From: Hoeflea sp.
GTDB lineage: Bacteria; Pseudomonadota; Alphaproteobacteria; Rhizobiales; Rhizobiaceae
Assembly (NCBI GenBank): GCA_019084245.1
Contig: JAHRFE010000033.1
Coordinates: 172,599 to 236,598, forward strand
Length of the DNA: 64,000 bases
Direction of reading: 5' to 3'
The translations under genes and the position numbers were made by a program. Positions 18,556-28,005 of this stretch are shown here, one piece after another. The number at the start of each line of letters is the position of its first letter. The stretch's first letter is position 1. The notes beneath the pieces were generated by a model that did no database searches, was not told the origin of the DNA, and saw only the letters and a list, made by a program, of their open reading frames with translations.

Positions 18556-19587
18556 TCAGGATCGCCGGCCGCTCAGCAGGAACACCGGCACGATCGCCGT
18601 CAGCATCAGCAAACGCGCGATATGATGGGTCGCCACGAAGGTCGGGTCAATGCCGAGGATGACAGCCATCGCCGCCATGGTTTCAAGCCCGCCTGGCGCA
18701 AACGCGATCAGAATGACCATCAGATCCATGCCGGTAATCCAATGGGCAATCAGCGCAAAAGCCCCTGCCAGGATGACGCCGAGCCCGGTGACCATGATCC
18801 CGGCGCTGAAGGCCCGGCTGAGTTCCGGCCAGGTAACACCCGAAAACCGCGACCCGATCAGCCCGCCGAGCGCGACAAAGGCGGCCGCCGCCAGCCAGAA
18901 CGACATCACGCCGGTGACCAGTCCGGTGACATGAGCAACAATCGAGACCAGCATGCCGCCAATCAGATAGGCTGCAGGCAGCTTGAGACGCTGCAACAGA
19001 TAGCCGGCGATCCCGCCGGCAACGATCATGGCAATCAATGGAACAGGTGCGGTTTCGAGCGGAGCCTCGGCGGCTTTCTCAGGTATCTGCCCGGTCAATG
19101 TCAGCGCAACAGGCACGATGAGCGTCAAGGCCAGAACGCGGATCGACTGGACGATGCTGACCGTCTTGAGATCGGCCTTCACGCCCTCGGTCAATCCCAG
19201 GACATAGCTCAGGTGACCAGGCGACGACGACAGGAAGGCCGTCGTCCTGTCCATCGACCAGAACCGCACCAGCACCGCCCGAGTCACGAAGATAATGGCG
19301 AAAAGGCTGGCGGCAAGGGCTGCAAGGGTCACTGGCCAGGCGCGCATGGCGTCAAACACCTCGGGCGTCACGCCCTGACCGATGGTCAGGCCGAGGATCA
19401 CGAACACCGCGTCGCGCGCCCGCTGCGGCAGCGCCGCAGTCTTGAGCCCAACCAGTCCGGCGAGCGTCACCGCCATGGCCGGCCCGGTGAGGAACGGCGC
19501 GGGAAAGCCCAGCGCATAAGTGACCCCGGCGCCAACGACGCCGAGACCAAAGGTGCGCAAGGGGGTTTGCCAGGAACCCGTCGCCAT
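18556..19587 (-). CDS. AbrB-family membrane protein (PF05145)
   Basis: This 343-residue integral membrane protein has about ten helices in two similar halves; the family is often labelled AbrB or ammonia-monooxygenase-like. Landmarks are GFPAPFLTGPAMAVTLAGLVG, LTIGQGVTPE, SSSPGHLSYVLGL and, near the end, FAPGGLETMAAMAVILGID. Transport activity is likely but the substrate is unknown. I prefer ATG 19587, which has gggag 9 bases upstream, over ATG 19614. It is the fourth gene behind tctCBA and may be co-transcribed with them. In other genomes AbrB proteins also accompany TTT transporters. Confidence 0.8.
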   Translation of the reverse strand: MATGSWQTPLRTFGLGVVGAGVTYALGFPAPFLTGPAMAVTLAGLVGLKTAALPQRARDAVFVILGLTIGQGVTPEVFDAMRAWPVTLAALAASLFAIIFVTRAVLVRFWSMDRTTAFLSSSPGHLSYVLGLTEGVKADLKTVSIVQSIRVLALTLIVPVALTLTGQIPEKAAEAPLETAPVPLIAMIVAGGIAGYLLQRLKLPAAYLIGGMLVSIVAHVTGLVTGVMSFWLAAAAFVALGGLIGSRFSGVTWPELSRAFSAGIMVTGLGVILAGAFALIAHWITGMDLMVILIAFAPGGLETMAAMAVILGIDPTFVATHHIARLLMLTAIVPVFLLSGRRS

Positions 19588-19667
19588 GGTGATGAACTCC
19601 CGTTCTGGATGCACGGCGCTGCCGTGAGTGATTCACCGTCCGGCGAGCAGTTTCTGCCGTCCCGGTC

Positions 19668-21203
19668 TCAGTCCGGATCAGCCTCACTGTCAGTGCGCGG
19701 CAGTTTCGACCGAAAGAAACGTCCGGCGACGATGGGCAGGATGAAGCCGAAGAATGCGAACAGCCATAGCCCGATGGACAGGGGGGACGCAAACAGAGCG
19801 CTCCAATCACCATCCGAGATGGTCATCGCGCGGCGCATATTGGCTTCCATCTGGTTACCCAGAAGCACGCCGAGGATAACCGGCACCAGCGGCACGTCAA
19901 GCTTCCTCAAGAGCCAGCCGAGCACTCCGAAGAGCACCATCACCATCAGATCGAAGGTCGAGCCGGAGATGCCGTAGATGCCGACGAACGAAATCATCGC
20001 CACCGCCGGCATCAGATACCGAGGCGGCACCAGCAGCACCCGCACGAACAGGCTGACCATCGGAATGTTCATGATCAGAAGCATGACATTGCCGATGAAC
20101 AGGGCGGCGATCAGTCCCCAGACCACATCCGGGTTGTTGGTGAACAGCAGCGGTCCGGGCGTGATGTTGAGCGCCAGCAGCATGGCCAGCAGCACCGCCG
20201 TGGTGCCCGATCCCGGCACGCCAAGCGCCAGCATCGGCACCAGCGCCCCGCCGGCAGCGGCGTTGTTGCCGGCCTCGGGCGCCGCCACGCCGCGCGGATC
20301 GCCGGTGCCGAAGGTTTTATCCTTGTCGACCAGCCTTTTTTCCACGGAATAGGCGATGAACGAGCCGAGCGAAGCGCCGGCGCCCGGCAGGACCCCTGCG
20401 ATGAACCCCAGCACTGTCGACCGCGCCATGGTTGGCGCCGTCTGTTTGAGCATCGACAGAGGCGGCGTCAGACGGCCGAGCTTGATGCCGGATGCATCGC
20501 CGGTGGCCTTCGTCGTGCCGCGGTGCTCGAGAAAAATGAACACTTCCGACAGCGCAAACAGGCCAACGATAGCCACCAGGAAATCGATGCCGTCGTACAG
20601 ATGCACCTCGCCGAAGGTGAAGCGCGGCACGCCGGTCTGCCCGTCAACCCCGATCATGGCGATGCCGAGGCCGAGGCCCGCGGCAAGTGCTGCCTTGGCC
20701 TGGTTGCGGCTGGCGATGCCGCCGAGCGTGGCGAAAGCCAGCGCGAACAGGGCGAAATATTCGGCCGGGCCGAACAGCAGCGCCACCTTGACCAGCTGCG
20801 GCGCCAGGAACACCAGGCCCCAGGTGGCAAAGAAGGCGCCGACGAAGGAGGCAATGCCCGACAGCGCCAGCGCTTCGCCGGCCATGCCCTTCTTGGCCAT
20901 CGGATAGCCGTCGAGCGTCGTCATCAAGGCCGGCTCGTCACCCGGGATGTTGAGCAGGATCGAGGAGATGCGGCCCCCATACATCGCGCCATAATAGACG
21001 CTCGTGAGCAGGATCAGCGCCGGCGTCGCCGGAAGACCGAGCGTGAAGGCGAGCGGGATGAGGATGGCGACGCCGTTTGACGGTCCAAGCCCCGGCAATG
21101 CGCCGATGATGGTGCCGAGAAAACACCCGATCAGCGCCAGGCCCAGGTTCTGGAACGTGAGCGCAATGGAAAAGCCGTGTGCAAGTGCGTTTAATGTATC
21201 CAT
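19668..21203 (-). CDS. tctA: Tripartite tricarboxylate transporter large membrane subunit TctA
   Basis: This 511-residue, roughly twelve-helix protein is the channel subunit of a TTT importer for carboxylates. The diagnostic motifs are GTIIGALPGLGPSNGVAILIP near residue 32 and its repeat AGVLPGAGASLGSFIAYSVEK near residue 270, plus YYGAMYGGRISSILLNIPGD. The gene starts 9 bases after tctB. The real carboxylate cannot be told from sequence. Confidence 0.95.
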   Translation of the reverse strand: MDTLNALAHGFSIALTFQNLGLALIGCFLGTIIGALPGLGPSNGVAILIPLAFTLGLPATPALILLTSVYYGAMYGGRISSILLNIPGDEPALMTTLDGYPMAKKGMAGEALALSGIASFVGAFFATWGLVFLAPQLVKVALLFGPAEYFALFALAFATLGGIASRNQAKAALAAGLGLGIAMIGVDGQTGVPRFTFGEVHLYDGIDFLVAIVGLFALSEVFIFLEHRGTTKATGDASGIKLGRLTPPLSMLKQTAPTMARSTVLGFIAGVLPGAGASLGSFIAYSVEKRLVDKDKTFGTGDPRGVAAPEAGNNAAAGGALVPMLALGVPGSGTTAVLLAMLLALNITPGPLLFTNNPDVVWGLIAALFIGNVMLLIMNIPMVSLFVRVLLVPPRYLMPAVAMISFVGIYGISGSTFDLMVMVLFGVLGWLLRKLDVPLVPVILGVLLGNQMEANMRRAMTISDGDWSALFASPLSIGLWLFAFFGFILPIVAGRFFRSKLPRTDSEADPD

Positions 21204-21212
21204 GACCCTGCC

Positions 21213-21644
21213 TCAGAAACCCCACGGGCCGCGCGCGAGCGACAGACCCAGGATGAGATGGAAAACGACATAAATGCCGATGGCGATAGCGGCGCCGGCG
21301 ATCACCGCCTTGACCGGCGGCGTTCCCAGCCGCCAGGACAGATAGGCGGCGGTCACGGCCGTCGAGACCACGAAGCCTGCGGTTGGAAGCGCATAGGCAT
21401 AGGCGATCATCACCACGATGGTCAGCCCGACCTCGAACAGGCGGCTGAACTCCGGCCATTCGGGCTCGTCGTCCGGCTTGAAGAAGATCGCCAGGCTCGA
21501 CAGGCCGACCAGAACAGCGATGATGATCGGAAAGACCTTCGGGCCGACCGGATCTGAAATGAAGCTTTCCTTGATCAGCGTCGCCTGCCAGATGAAGAAT
21601 ATGGCCAGCAGGAGGCCCAGGCCTCCCAGAATACGGTCGCTCAT
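21213..21644 (-). CDS. tctB: Tripartite tricarboxylate transporter small membrane subunit TctB
   Basis: This 143-residue protein has about four membrane helices and is the small subunit of the TTT importer. It starts MSDRILGGLGLLLAIFFIWQ, then reads GPKVFPIIIAVLVGLSSL, which is typical of TctB. The start at 21644 is supported by gggggag just upstream. A longer reading to 21707 adds residues with no family likeness. It lies between the binding protein and TctA in the standard order. Confidence 0.9.
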   Translation of the reverse strand: MSDRILGGLGLLLAIFFIWQATLIKESFISDPVGPKVFPIIIAVLVGLSSLAIFFKPDDEPEWPEFSRLFEVGLTIVVMIAYAYALPTAGFVVSTAVTAAYLSWRLGTPPVKAVIAGAAIAIGIYVVFHLILGLSLARGPWGF

Positions 21645-21732
21645 GGCGCCCTCCCCCTTGATGGTCCGGCAGACATTGCCTGACGTGGAAATGTCCCCGC
21701 CCGTCAACCGGGCGGAGACGAAACGGCTGCCC

Positions 21733-22716
21733 TTACTGGATCAGGCCGATTTCCTTGGAGATCTCCGTGATCGACGCCACGGATTCGGCGACAAAAGCCT
21801 GGAACTCTTCGCCGCGAAGACCGAGCGGAGCGATTCCGTTCTGCGCCATCACAGCCTTCCATTCTTCACTGTCATAGACCGTGCCCAGAGCATTCACCCA
21901 ATACTCATAGGCTTCATCCGACATGCCGCCCGGAGCATAGAATCCGCGCCAGTTGGCGCCCACCACGTCGATGCCCTGTTCCTTTGCAGTCGGGAACGAG
22001 GCGAAATCGCCTTCCAGCCGCTCCGGCGCAAGCACTGCCAGCACCTTGATGTCGCCCGAATCGACAAAGCCCTTGGCCTCCGACGCATCACCGGTAAAGG
22101 CCTGCACCGAGCCACCGAGCAGTTGGGTGACGGCTTCACCGCCACCGTCAAAGGCGACATATTTGATCGTGCGGACATCATCGATGCCATATTCCTTGGC
22201 CGCAATCAGGACCTTCAGGTGATCCCAGCCGCCGACCGCGGAGCCGCCGGCGATGGAAACGGAGGTCGGGTTGGTCTTGATCATCTCCATCAGTTCCGGC
22301 AGCGTCTGGATCGGCGAATCCTTGGCGACCGCGACAATGCCGTAATCGGCGCCAACGGCTGCAACCCAGCGGACCTGGTCCATGGTGTTGCCCGGGAACG
22401 CGCCCTGCGCCAGGCGCGTCGATGTGGCCGACGAGGCCGCCACGATCAGGTTGTTGGCGTCATTGCGCTTGTTGATGACTTCAGCGTAGGCGACGCCGCC
22501 GCCGCCGCCGGCCATGTTGGTGACCTGCATGGTGCCCGGGATCAGCTCAAGATCCTGCAATGTCTTGCCGGCCTGGCGGCATGTGAAATCCCAGCCGCCG
22601 CCCGGATTGGCCGGTGCGATGCACTCGGTCGAGCCCGGATCGAAAGCGTGGGCGGCAGCCGTCAACGAGACGACGGCAACAGCGGTCGCGGCAAGCCGCG
22701 TGACAAAATTCTTCAT
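21733..22716 (-). CDS. tctC: Tripartite tricarboxylate transporter periplasmic binding protein (Bug/TctC family)
   Basis: This 327-residue periplasmic protein opens with a signal peptide (MKNFVTRLAATAVAVVSLTAAAHA). The mature protein has the Bug-family ECIAPANPGGGWDFTCR motif, which binds carboxylate, and VAYAEVINKRNDANNLIVAAS. The start at 22716 follows ggagga by 6 bases; the longer frame to 22968 runs into the divergent regulator. It is the first gene of the tctCBA unit and is divergent from a two-component system across 127 bases. That arrangement suggests carboxylate-induced expression, as for TctD/TctE. Confidence 0.93.
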   Translation of the reverse strand: MKNFVTRLAATAVAVVSLTAAAHAFDPGSTECIAPANPGGGWDFTCRQAGKTLQDLELIPGTMQVTNMAGGGGGVAYAEVINKRNDANNLIVAASSATSTRLAQGAFPGNTMDQVRWVAAVGADYGIVAVAKDSPIQTLPELMEMIKTNPTSVSIAGGSAVGGWDHLKVLIAAKEYGIDDVRTIKYVAFDGGGEAVTQLLGGSVQAFTGDASEAKGFVDSGDIKVLAVLAPERLEGDFASFPTAKEQGIDVVGANWRGFYAPGGMSDEAYEYWVNALGTVYDSEEWKAVMAQNGIAPLGLRGEEFQAFVAESVASITEISKEIGLIQ

Positions 22717-22843
22717 GATTTCCTCCACAATGGTAAAGCCGCCTTTCCTCAAAGGCGGAATGGTGGCTATGCTAACGCAAAAAGCTGTCAACCAGCTGTC
22801 AACCATATGCCTGGTGGGTGTTTGGGGGCGGGAGGAGTTGCCC

Positions 22844-23530
22844 ATGCATTTTCTGGTCGTCGAAGACACTGCTGACGTCGCCGATGCCATCATCGAACGG
22901 CTGGGGCGCGGCGGGCACTGTTGCGACCGGGCGCCGTCGTTGGAGGACGCCAGGCATTTCGCCGCCACCTCGGCCTATGATCTGATGATCCTCGACATCA
23001 ATCTGCCCGACGGTTCGGGGCTGGACTTCCTCAGATGGCTCAGGCAGCGCAAGAACGCCGTGCCGGTGCTGGTGCTGACCGCGCGGCTCGCTGTGGACGA
23101 CAAGATCGGCGCGCTCGATTTCGGCGCCGATGACTACATGGTCAAGCCGTTCGATCTGGGCGAACTCGAAGCCCGGGTACGGGCCATCGTGCGCCGGCGG
23201 ACGGGTGAAGCCGGTGCAACACTGTCAGCCGGCAATCTGGACTTTGACATGGCCACCCGCCTTGCGACCGTTGACGGCGCACCCCTGCAATTGACCCCGC
23301 GCGAACAGCTGCTGCTGGAGATTTTCCTGGTCAACAAGGGGCGGGTGCTCGAGAAGGATGAACTCGTCATGAGACTCTTCGGCATGGACGCCGATGCCGG
23401 ACCCAACGCCATCGAGCTCTATGTCGGCCGGCTGCGCCGCAAATTGTCGGGCGCCAATCTGGAAATCCGAACCTTGCGCGGCCTTGGATACCAGGCTTTG
23501 GTGACCAGGCAGGACACGATCGCACCGTGA
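22844..23530 (+). CDS. OmpR-family response regulator, TctD-like
   Basis: This 228-residue regulator has a receiver domain with phospho-acceptor Asp51 in LILDINLPDG and the conserved lysine at 101 in VKPF. A C-terminal winged helix follows (PLQLTPREQLLLEIFL, then AIELYVGRLRRKL). ATG 22844 is preceded by gggaggag. Its stop overlaps the GTG start of the histidine kinase. It is divergent from tctC, so it probably activates the tct operon in response to the kinase, as TctD does in Salmonella. The signal is unknown. Confidence 0.92.
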   Translation: MHFLVVEDTADVADAIIERLGRGGHCCDRAPSLEDARHFAATSAYDLMILDINLPDGSGLDFLRWLRQRKNAVPVLVLTARLAVDDKIGALDFGADDYMVKPFDLGELEARVRAIVRRRTGEAGATLSAGNLDFDMATRLATVDGAPLQLTPREQLLLEIFLVNKGRVLEKDELVMRLFGMDADAGPNAIELYVGRLRRKLSGANLEIRTLRGLGYQALVTRQDTIAP

Positions 23531-24948
23531 ACATGGCCCCCTCACTCTCCTCCGCCATTGGCTCCCGGTCCATCGCCTGGCGGCTGACCCTGTTGCTGAC
23601 GCTTCTGCTCACCATCGCTGCTGCAGGAACGGTGGTGGCGGCGCTGAGTTACGGTCAGACTGCTGCCACCCGCGCCTTTGACCGCCTGCTGACCGGCGCC
23701 GCCCTGCAGATCGCCGAGCGCATCAGCGTCGTTGAAGGGGAGACCGTCGTCGACATTCCCCTGTCTGCCTTCGGCCTGTTGTCCCTGGCCTCCGAGGACC
23801 GGATATTCTACCGGATCATCGGTCCGGACGGCGCAACGCTGACCGGCGATGAGAGCTTCCCGCTGCCGGACGCCAAGGGCGACGCGCCGTTGCTCTATGA
23901 CACCGCGTTTTCCGGCGAAGCGGTGCGCGCCATACGCATGCGGCGTTTCCTGGCCGAGCGCGCGGTGCGTGGTCCGATCACCGTGATCGTGGCGCAAACC
24001 TTGCGCGCCCGCTCCGAACTCGCCAATGAAATCGTCGCCCGCGCCGTGATTGGCGTGATCATCGCTGGCGGCGTGACCCTGGCACTGGCGCTGCTCGCCA
24101 TGCACCTGGCGCTAAGCCCGTTGCGCCGGATCGAGCGCGCTATTCTTGCCCGTGATCCCAAGGATCTGACGCCTTTCTCCACATCAACACCGCGGGAGGT
24201 TGAAGCGCTGGTGGCCGCGATCAACCGCTTCATGGCGCGTCTCGACAAGCGCGTCGGCGCCATGCAGGACTTTGTCGCCGATGCCGCGCATCAGATGCGC
24301 ACGCCGATCACGGCGCTGAGAGCCCAGACCGAGCTTGCGATGGAGGAAGACGATCCGCGCAAGCTCAAGACGCTGCAGCGGCGCATCCGCGACCGGGCGC
24401 TGGGCGTGAGCCGCCTGACCGATCAATTGCTGTCGCACGCGCTGGTGACGCACAGGGCCGATTCCGTCACGCTGGAGCAGATCGATCTCAGGCGGGTGGC
24501 GGTGGAGGCCGAGCGCGAGGCGAGGCGAACCGGCGGTGCCGAAGGCATCGAACTCGACCTGCCGGCTGATCCGGTGATGGTGACCGGCGATGCCTTCAGC
24601 CTGCGCGAGGCAGCACGCAACCTGATCACCAATGCGCTTGCCCACGGAAAACCACCCGTCGTTCTGCGCGTCAGCACAACCACCGGCGGCAAGGCATTGA
24701 TCGCGGCTCACGACCAGGGGGCGGGCATGAACCCGGACCAGTTGCAGCGGATCGGGCAGCGCTTTGCCCGTGATGCCTCCAATCCGCAAAGCGCCGGGCT
24801 TGGTCTTGCGATCGTGGCAGAGGTCGCCGAATTCCATCAAGGTTCGATCCAGACCACATCCGGCAGCAATGGCGGTTTTGAGGTCGGGATCGTGGTGCCG
24901 CTCGCCGCTGCGCCTGCGGCAACATCAGGCAAAGGTGATGCCGCATGA
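23527..24948 (+). CDS. Sensor histidine kinase, TctE-like
   Basis: This 473-residue membrane kinase has TM1 near residues 18-40, a periplasmic TctE-type N-terminal domain of about 130 residues, TM2 near 178-200 and a HAMP linker. The H-box FVADAAHQMRTPI has phospho-acceptor His255, and the ATPase motifs are NLITNAL, DQGAGM and GLGLAI. The GTG start overlaps the regulator's stop (GTGA); the in-frame ATG at 23533 is an alternative. Its own stop overlaps the next ATG (ATGA), so three genes are translated together. It pairs with the regulator just upstream. Confidence 0.92.
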   Translation: MNMAPSLSSAIGSRSIAWRLTLLLTLLLTIAAAGTVVAALSYGQTAATRAFDRLLTGAALQIAERISVVEGETVVDIPLSAFGLLSLASEDRIFYRIIGPDGATLTGDESFPLPDAKGDAPLLYDTAFSGEAVRAIRMRRFLAERAVRGPITVIVAQTLRARSELANEIVARAVIGVIIAGGVTLALALLAMHLALSPLRRIERAILARDPKDLTPFSTSTPREVEALVAAINRFMARLDKRVGAMQDFVADAAHQMRTPITALRAQTELAMEEDDPRKLKTLQRRIRDRALGVSRLTDQLLSHALVTHRADSVTLEQIDLRRVAVEAEREARRTGGAEGIELDLPADPVMVTGDAFSLREAARNLITNALAHGKPPVVLRVSTTTGGKALIAAHDQGAGMNPDQLQRIGQRFARDASNPQSAGLGLAIVAEVAEFHQGSIQTTSGSNGGFEVGIVVPLAAAPAATSGKGDAA

Positions 24949-26021
24949 TCCGTTACTTCACCTTGCTGGCCTCCTTCATCGCCCTGACTGTGATCCCGGC
25001 AGATACCGCCAACGCATCCGAGACCATCACCCGGTTCGAGGCGCAAGCCAGCCAATCCGGCGACCTTGTCATCGCCAGCGTCACCGATCTTGCTTTCATG
25101 CGGCCGCTGATTTTCGCGTTCCAGCAAGCCAATCCCGGGGTTTCGGTCACCTATATCGAGGATACGTCCAACTCTCTTGATGCCAGCGTCTCCAGCGCCT
25201 GCATGGGTCGCACGTTCCTGGCGGATCTGGTGATCTCCTCGTCGATCGCCCAGCAGGTCCGCCTCGTCAATGGCGGCTGCGCCCGCGAGATCGAAAGCTC
25301 GGCGCTCCCAAGCCTGCCCGACTGGGCGCAATGGCGCGGCGAGCTGATCGGTCTGACCTATGAGGCCGCAGTCATGGTCTACAACAAGGCGGCTTTTGCT
25401 GACAACGGTCCGCCGCGCAGCCGCTTCGATCTCATCGATCTGATGCGGCAATCGGGCAGTCTCAACGGACGCATCGCCACCTACGACATCGAGGAATCGG
25501 GCGTCGGCTACCTCTTTGCCTTCCAGGACTCGACCGAGGCCAGCACCTGGGGCCGGCTGATCGAGGGTTTCGGGCGCAACAGTGTCGCCACCTTCTGCTG
25601 CAGTTCGGACGTCATCGACCGTGTCGCCGATGGACGCGCCCATATCGGCTACAATGTGCTGGGGTCCTATGCGTTGTCGCGCGCGGAAAATGACGATCGC
25701 ATCGGCGTTATCCTGCCGAACGACTACACTTTGGTGCTGGCTCGCGCCGGGTACATTCCGCGCGAAGCCCGCAACGTTGCTGCGGCGCGGGCCTTTCTGG
25801 AGCTGGCCCTGTCGCCGCAGGGCCGGGCGATCCTCGATGGCGAGACCCGGTTGCTGACGCCGCTGAGCGGACCGGATGCCCTGGCCCGCCTGAGTGGCGA
25901 TGACGAAGCGGCGTTCAGACCGATTCCGTTGACGCCGGCGCTGCTGGTATCCCTCGACCAGGCCAAGCGCGTGCGCTTCCTGTCGCAATGGCGCAAATCC
26001 GTGACACCGCCGATGCCGTGA
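24945..26021 (+). CDS. Periplasmic ABC-type (iron/thiamine-like) solute-binding protein coupled to the kinase
   Basis: This 358-residue protein has a signal peptide (about residues 1-24, ending TANAS) and a type II solute-binding fold of the Fe(III)/thiamine class, with DLVIASVTDLAFMRPLIFAF at the N terminus. Two paired-cysteine regions appear (SACMGRT and ATFCCSSD). The ATG overlaps the kinase stop (ATGA). No permease or ATPase accompanies it. The coupling suggests it presents a ligand to the TctE-like kinase rather than feeding a transporter. That role is inference; the fold and signal peptide are visible. Confidence 0.85.
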   Translation: MIRYFTLLASFIALTVIPADTANASETITRFEAQASQSGDLVIASVTDLAFMRPLIFAFQQANPGVSVTYIEDTSNSLDASVSSACMGRTFLADLVISSSIAQQVRLVNGGCAREIESSALPSLPDWAQWRGELIGLTYEAAVMVYNKAAFADNGPPRSRFDLIDLMRQSGSLNGRIATYDIEESGVGYLFAFQDSTEASTWGRLIEGFGRNSVATFCCSSDVIDRVADGRAHIGYNVLGSYALSRAENDDRIGVILPNDYTLVLARAGYIPREARNVAAARAFLELALSPQGRAILDGETRLLTPLSGPDALARLSGDDEAAFRPIPLTPALLVSLDQAKRVRFLSQWRKSVTPPMP

Positions 26022-26067
26022 CCCGGGACCGGTCCTGCGGCCCGCAGGTGCTTTGTCGTGCGTTGAC

Positions 26068-26289
26068 GATCATGCCGACCACGCCCAGCGGGCTGTCGGT
26101 GTAGACCAGCCGCATGCCGTCTTCGGTGGCGGCAATGATTTCCGCCGATGTCTCGCGCTCCATGTCCTCCCCTGCCGCCATGTTGAGCGGTGTGTCGGAG
26201 AACGCGACGCGATTGAACTTCATGTCCGCGGCAGAGGCCGAGGCGGCCATGATGGCAAGAACGGGGGCAAAGCTGGGCAGCCGTGGCAC
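26068..26289 (-). pseudogene. Truncated 5' remnant of a secreted esterase/phytase-like gene
   Basis: A GTG at 26289 with ggagg 6 bases upstream opens a reading of about 74 residues. It has a signal peptide (PRLPSFAPVLAIMAASASA) and a segment ETSAEIIAATEDGMRLVYTD that resembles the start of the esterase-like-activity-of-phytase family from memory. After GVVGMI at about 26068 the frame runs into unrelated sequence antisense to the binding protein and stops at 25915. Family members are several hundred residues, so most of the gene is missing. It fills the 411-bp gap between the binding-protein gene and the GGDEF-EAL gene. Confidence 0.5.
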
Positions 26290-26433
26290 TTGGCAACCTC
26301 CCGGAGTTGAACTCGGGTGATGATGCACAGGCACGATTGCAGCATCGTGACACCGATGTGACAGTTTCATGCAGGGCTGCTGCCGCCGCCGATCATCCTG
26401 CAGTCCCCGCGAATGCCCTGATGGAGGCCGGCT

Positions 26434-28005
26434 TCAGGCGGCGTCCAGTTTGGAGAGAATTTGGGGCGCCAGCGGACTGACCTGACCCCGGTCGCGGCCT
26501 ACCTCCTCGATGAAAACCGGCTTGCCGAACAGATAGCCCTGAAACCGGTGACAGCCGGCGGCGAGCGCCCGCAGCTTGTCATCCTCGGTTTCAATGCCTT
26601 CGGCCACCACCAGCTTGCCGGATCGCCGTGCGATCTCGACAACCGCGTTGACGAAAACATCTGTCACCACATCGGTGCCAAGCGCGCGGATATAGCTCTT
26701 GTCGATCTTGATCACATCAAAGGGCAGCGCCCGCAATTGGTTGAACTCGGAATACCCCATGCCGAAATCATCGAGGGCGATCTGGAACCCGCTGTTCTGA
26801 AGCGCCTTGAGATAACGGGCGTTGGTCTCGTCAGCGGCAAGCGAGGCACTTTCCGTGATTTCGATCACGATCCGCTGGGGATCTGTTCCGGTCTCATCGA
26901 GAATCTCAAGCATCCGCTCGAGCAGGTCGGGCGACGCAATCTGGTTTGCAGACAGATTGACATTGACCAGGACCGGCGGGAGCTTCGGCATGTCCCGGCA
27001 CACCTGGCGAAGCACATAATAGCCGATCTCCGCAATCATCGACGACCGCTCGGCAACCGGAATGAACACATCCGGTGGGATCACGCCCCTCAATGCATGA
27101 TGCCAGCGAAGCAGCGCTTCATAGGCAACAACCTCGCCCTTGCCGTTGACGATCGGCTGGTAGGCGACACTGAGATGATTGAGCAGGATTGCCGCCCGCA
27201 ACTCCCGGACAAGCGCCCTTTCATTGCGAACATCGCTCATCATGTTCTCCTCAAAGATGGTCGAGCAGGCGCGACCCCGCTTCTTCGAGGCATAAAGCGC
27301 CATGTCCGCATTGGAAAACAGGGAACTCCATGTCTTGCCATGAGAGGGGGCAAGCGCAAGGCCGATAGAGGCGGACACGGACAATCTGGTCGAACCGAAT
27401 CCCACTCCCTGCCTGAGCCCGTCGATCAACTGCTTGCAAAGCTCGTGCGCATAGGCCGGCGTGATCGGATCGGTATGCTCGACCAGCACACCGAACTCGT
27501 CGCCGCCCAGCCGCCCGACAAGCGCCTCACTGAAATGCAGACGCAATTGCTTTGCGCAGAACATCAGAACCTCGTCCCCTGCCGGGTGTCCGTGCGTATC
27601 GTTGACCTGCTTGAAATGGTCGATATCCACCAGCAGCAAGGCGGCGTAGTTGCGTGGCGCGCGCGCTCTCAGGGCTTTCTGGGCTTCGGCAAGAAACGTT
27701 TCCCGGTTCCTGACACCCGTTAACGCATCCTGCTCGAATTGCTGTAGGACGAGACGGTGCTTCTTTTTGAGGGAAATGATCTGGCTGCGCAGAGACAGAA
27801 CCGAGATCGCAAAAAACGCAACGAGAGGTACTGTCAGCGCGATCAAGGCCGCGCCTGCAATTGCAAATCCCGCTTCGCGGGCCGGGTTGAACAAACTGCC
27901 AAAGTAGTCCAGCAGAAGCAGTAAGCTCACCAGACCCACAACTAGTGCCATAAATCTGAATTCAACGCTCACACCTGGCAATGGCTTCTGCACTTGTTTT
28001 TGCAT
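26434..28005 (-). CDS. Diguanylate cyclase/phosphodiesterase (GGDEF-EAL) membrane protein
   Basis: This 523-residue protein turns over cyclic di-GMP. Two membrane helices (about residues 20-75) precede a short linker, a GGDEF domain with intact active site GRLGGDEFG near residue 165, and an EAL domain. In EAL the key positions look intact: YEALLRW, NVNLSANQ, EITES, DDFGMGY, KIDKSYI, VAEGIE and QGYLFGKP. Both activities are therefore possible, or GGDEF may act as a GTP-sensing regulator. I start at ATG 28005; an in-frame TTG at 28026 is weaker. There is no extracellular sensor domain between the helices. Confidence 0.92.
   Translation of the reverse strand: MQKQVQKPLPGVSVEFRFMALVVGLVSLLLLLDYFGSLFNPAREAGFAIAGAALIALTVPLVAFFAISVLSLRSQIISLKKKHRLVLQQFEQDALTGVRNRETFLAEAQKALRARAPRNYAALLLVDIDHFKQVNDTHGHPAGDEVLMFCAKQLRLHFSEALVGRLGGDEFGVLVEHTDPITPAYAHELCKQLIDGLRQGVGFGSTRLSVSASIGLALAPSHGKTWSSLFSNADMALYASKKRGRACSTIFEENMMSDVRNERALVRELRAAILLNHLSVAYQPIVNGKGEVVAYEALLRWHHALRGVIPPDVFIPVAERSSMIAEIGYYVLRQVCRDMPKLPPVLVNVNLSANQIASPDLLERMLEILDETGTDPQRIVIEITESASLAADETNARYLKALQNSGFQIALDDFGMGYSEFNQLRALPFDVIKIDKSYIRALGTDVVTDVFVNAVVEIARRSGKLVVAEGIETEDDKLRALAAGCHRFQGYLFGKPVFIEEVGRDRGQVSPLAPQILSKLDAA

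Noticed and set aside
25915-26370. A 151-codon minus-strand frame taken as an intact gene
   Set aside because: Only the middle 74 codons look like a protein family; the rest is antisense to the binding-protein gene or upstream of the ribosome site, so it was called a remnant.
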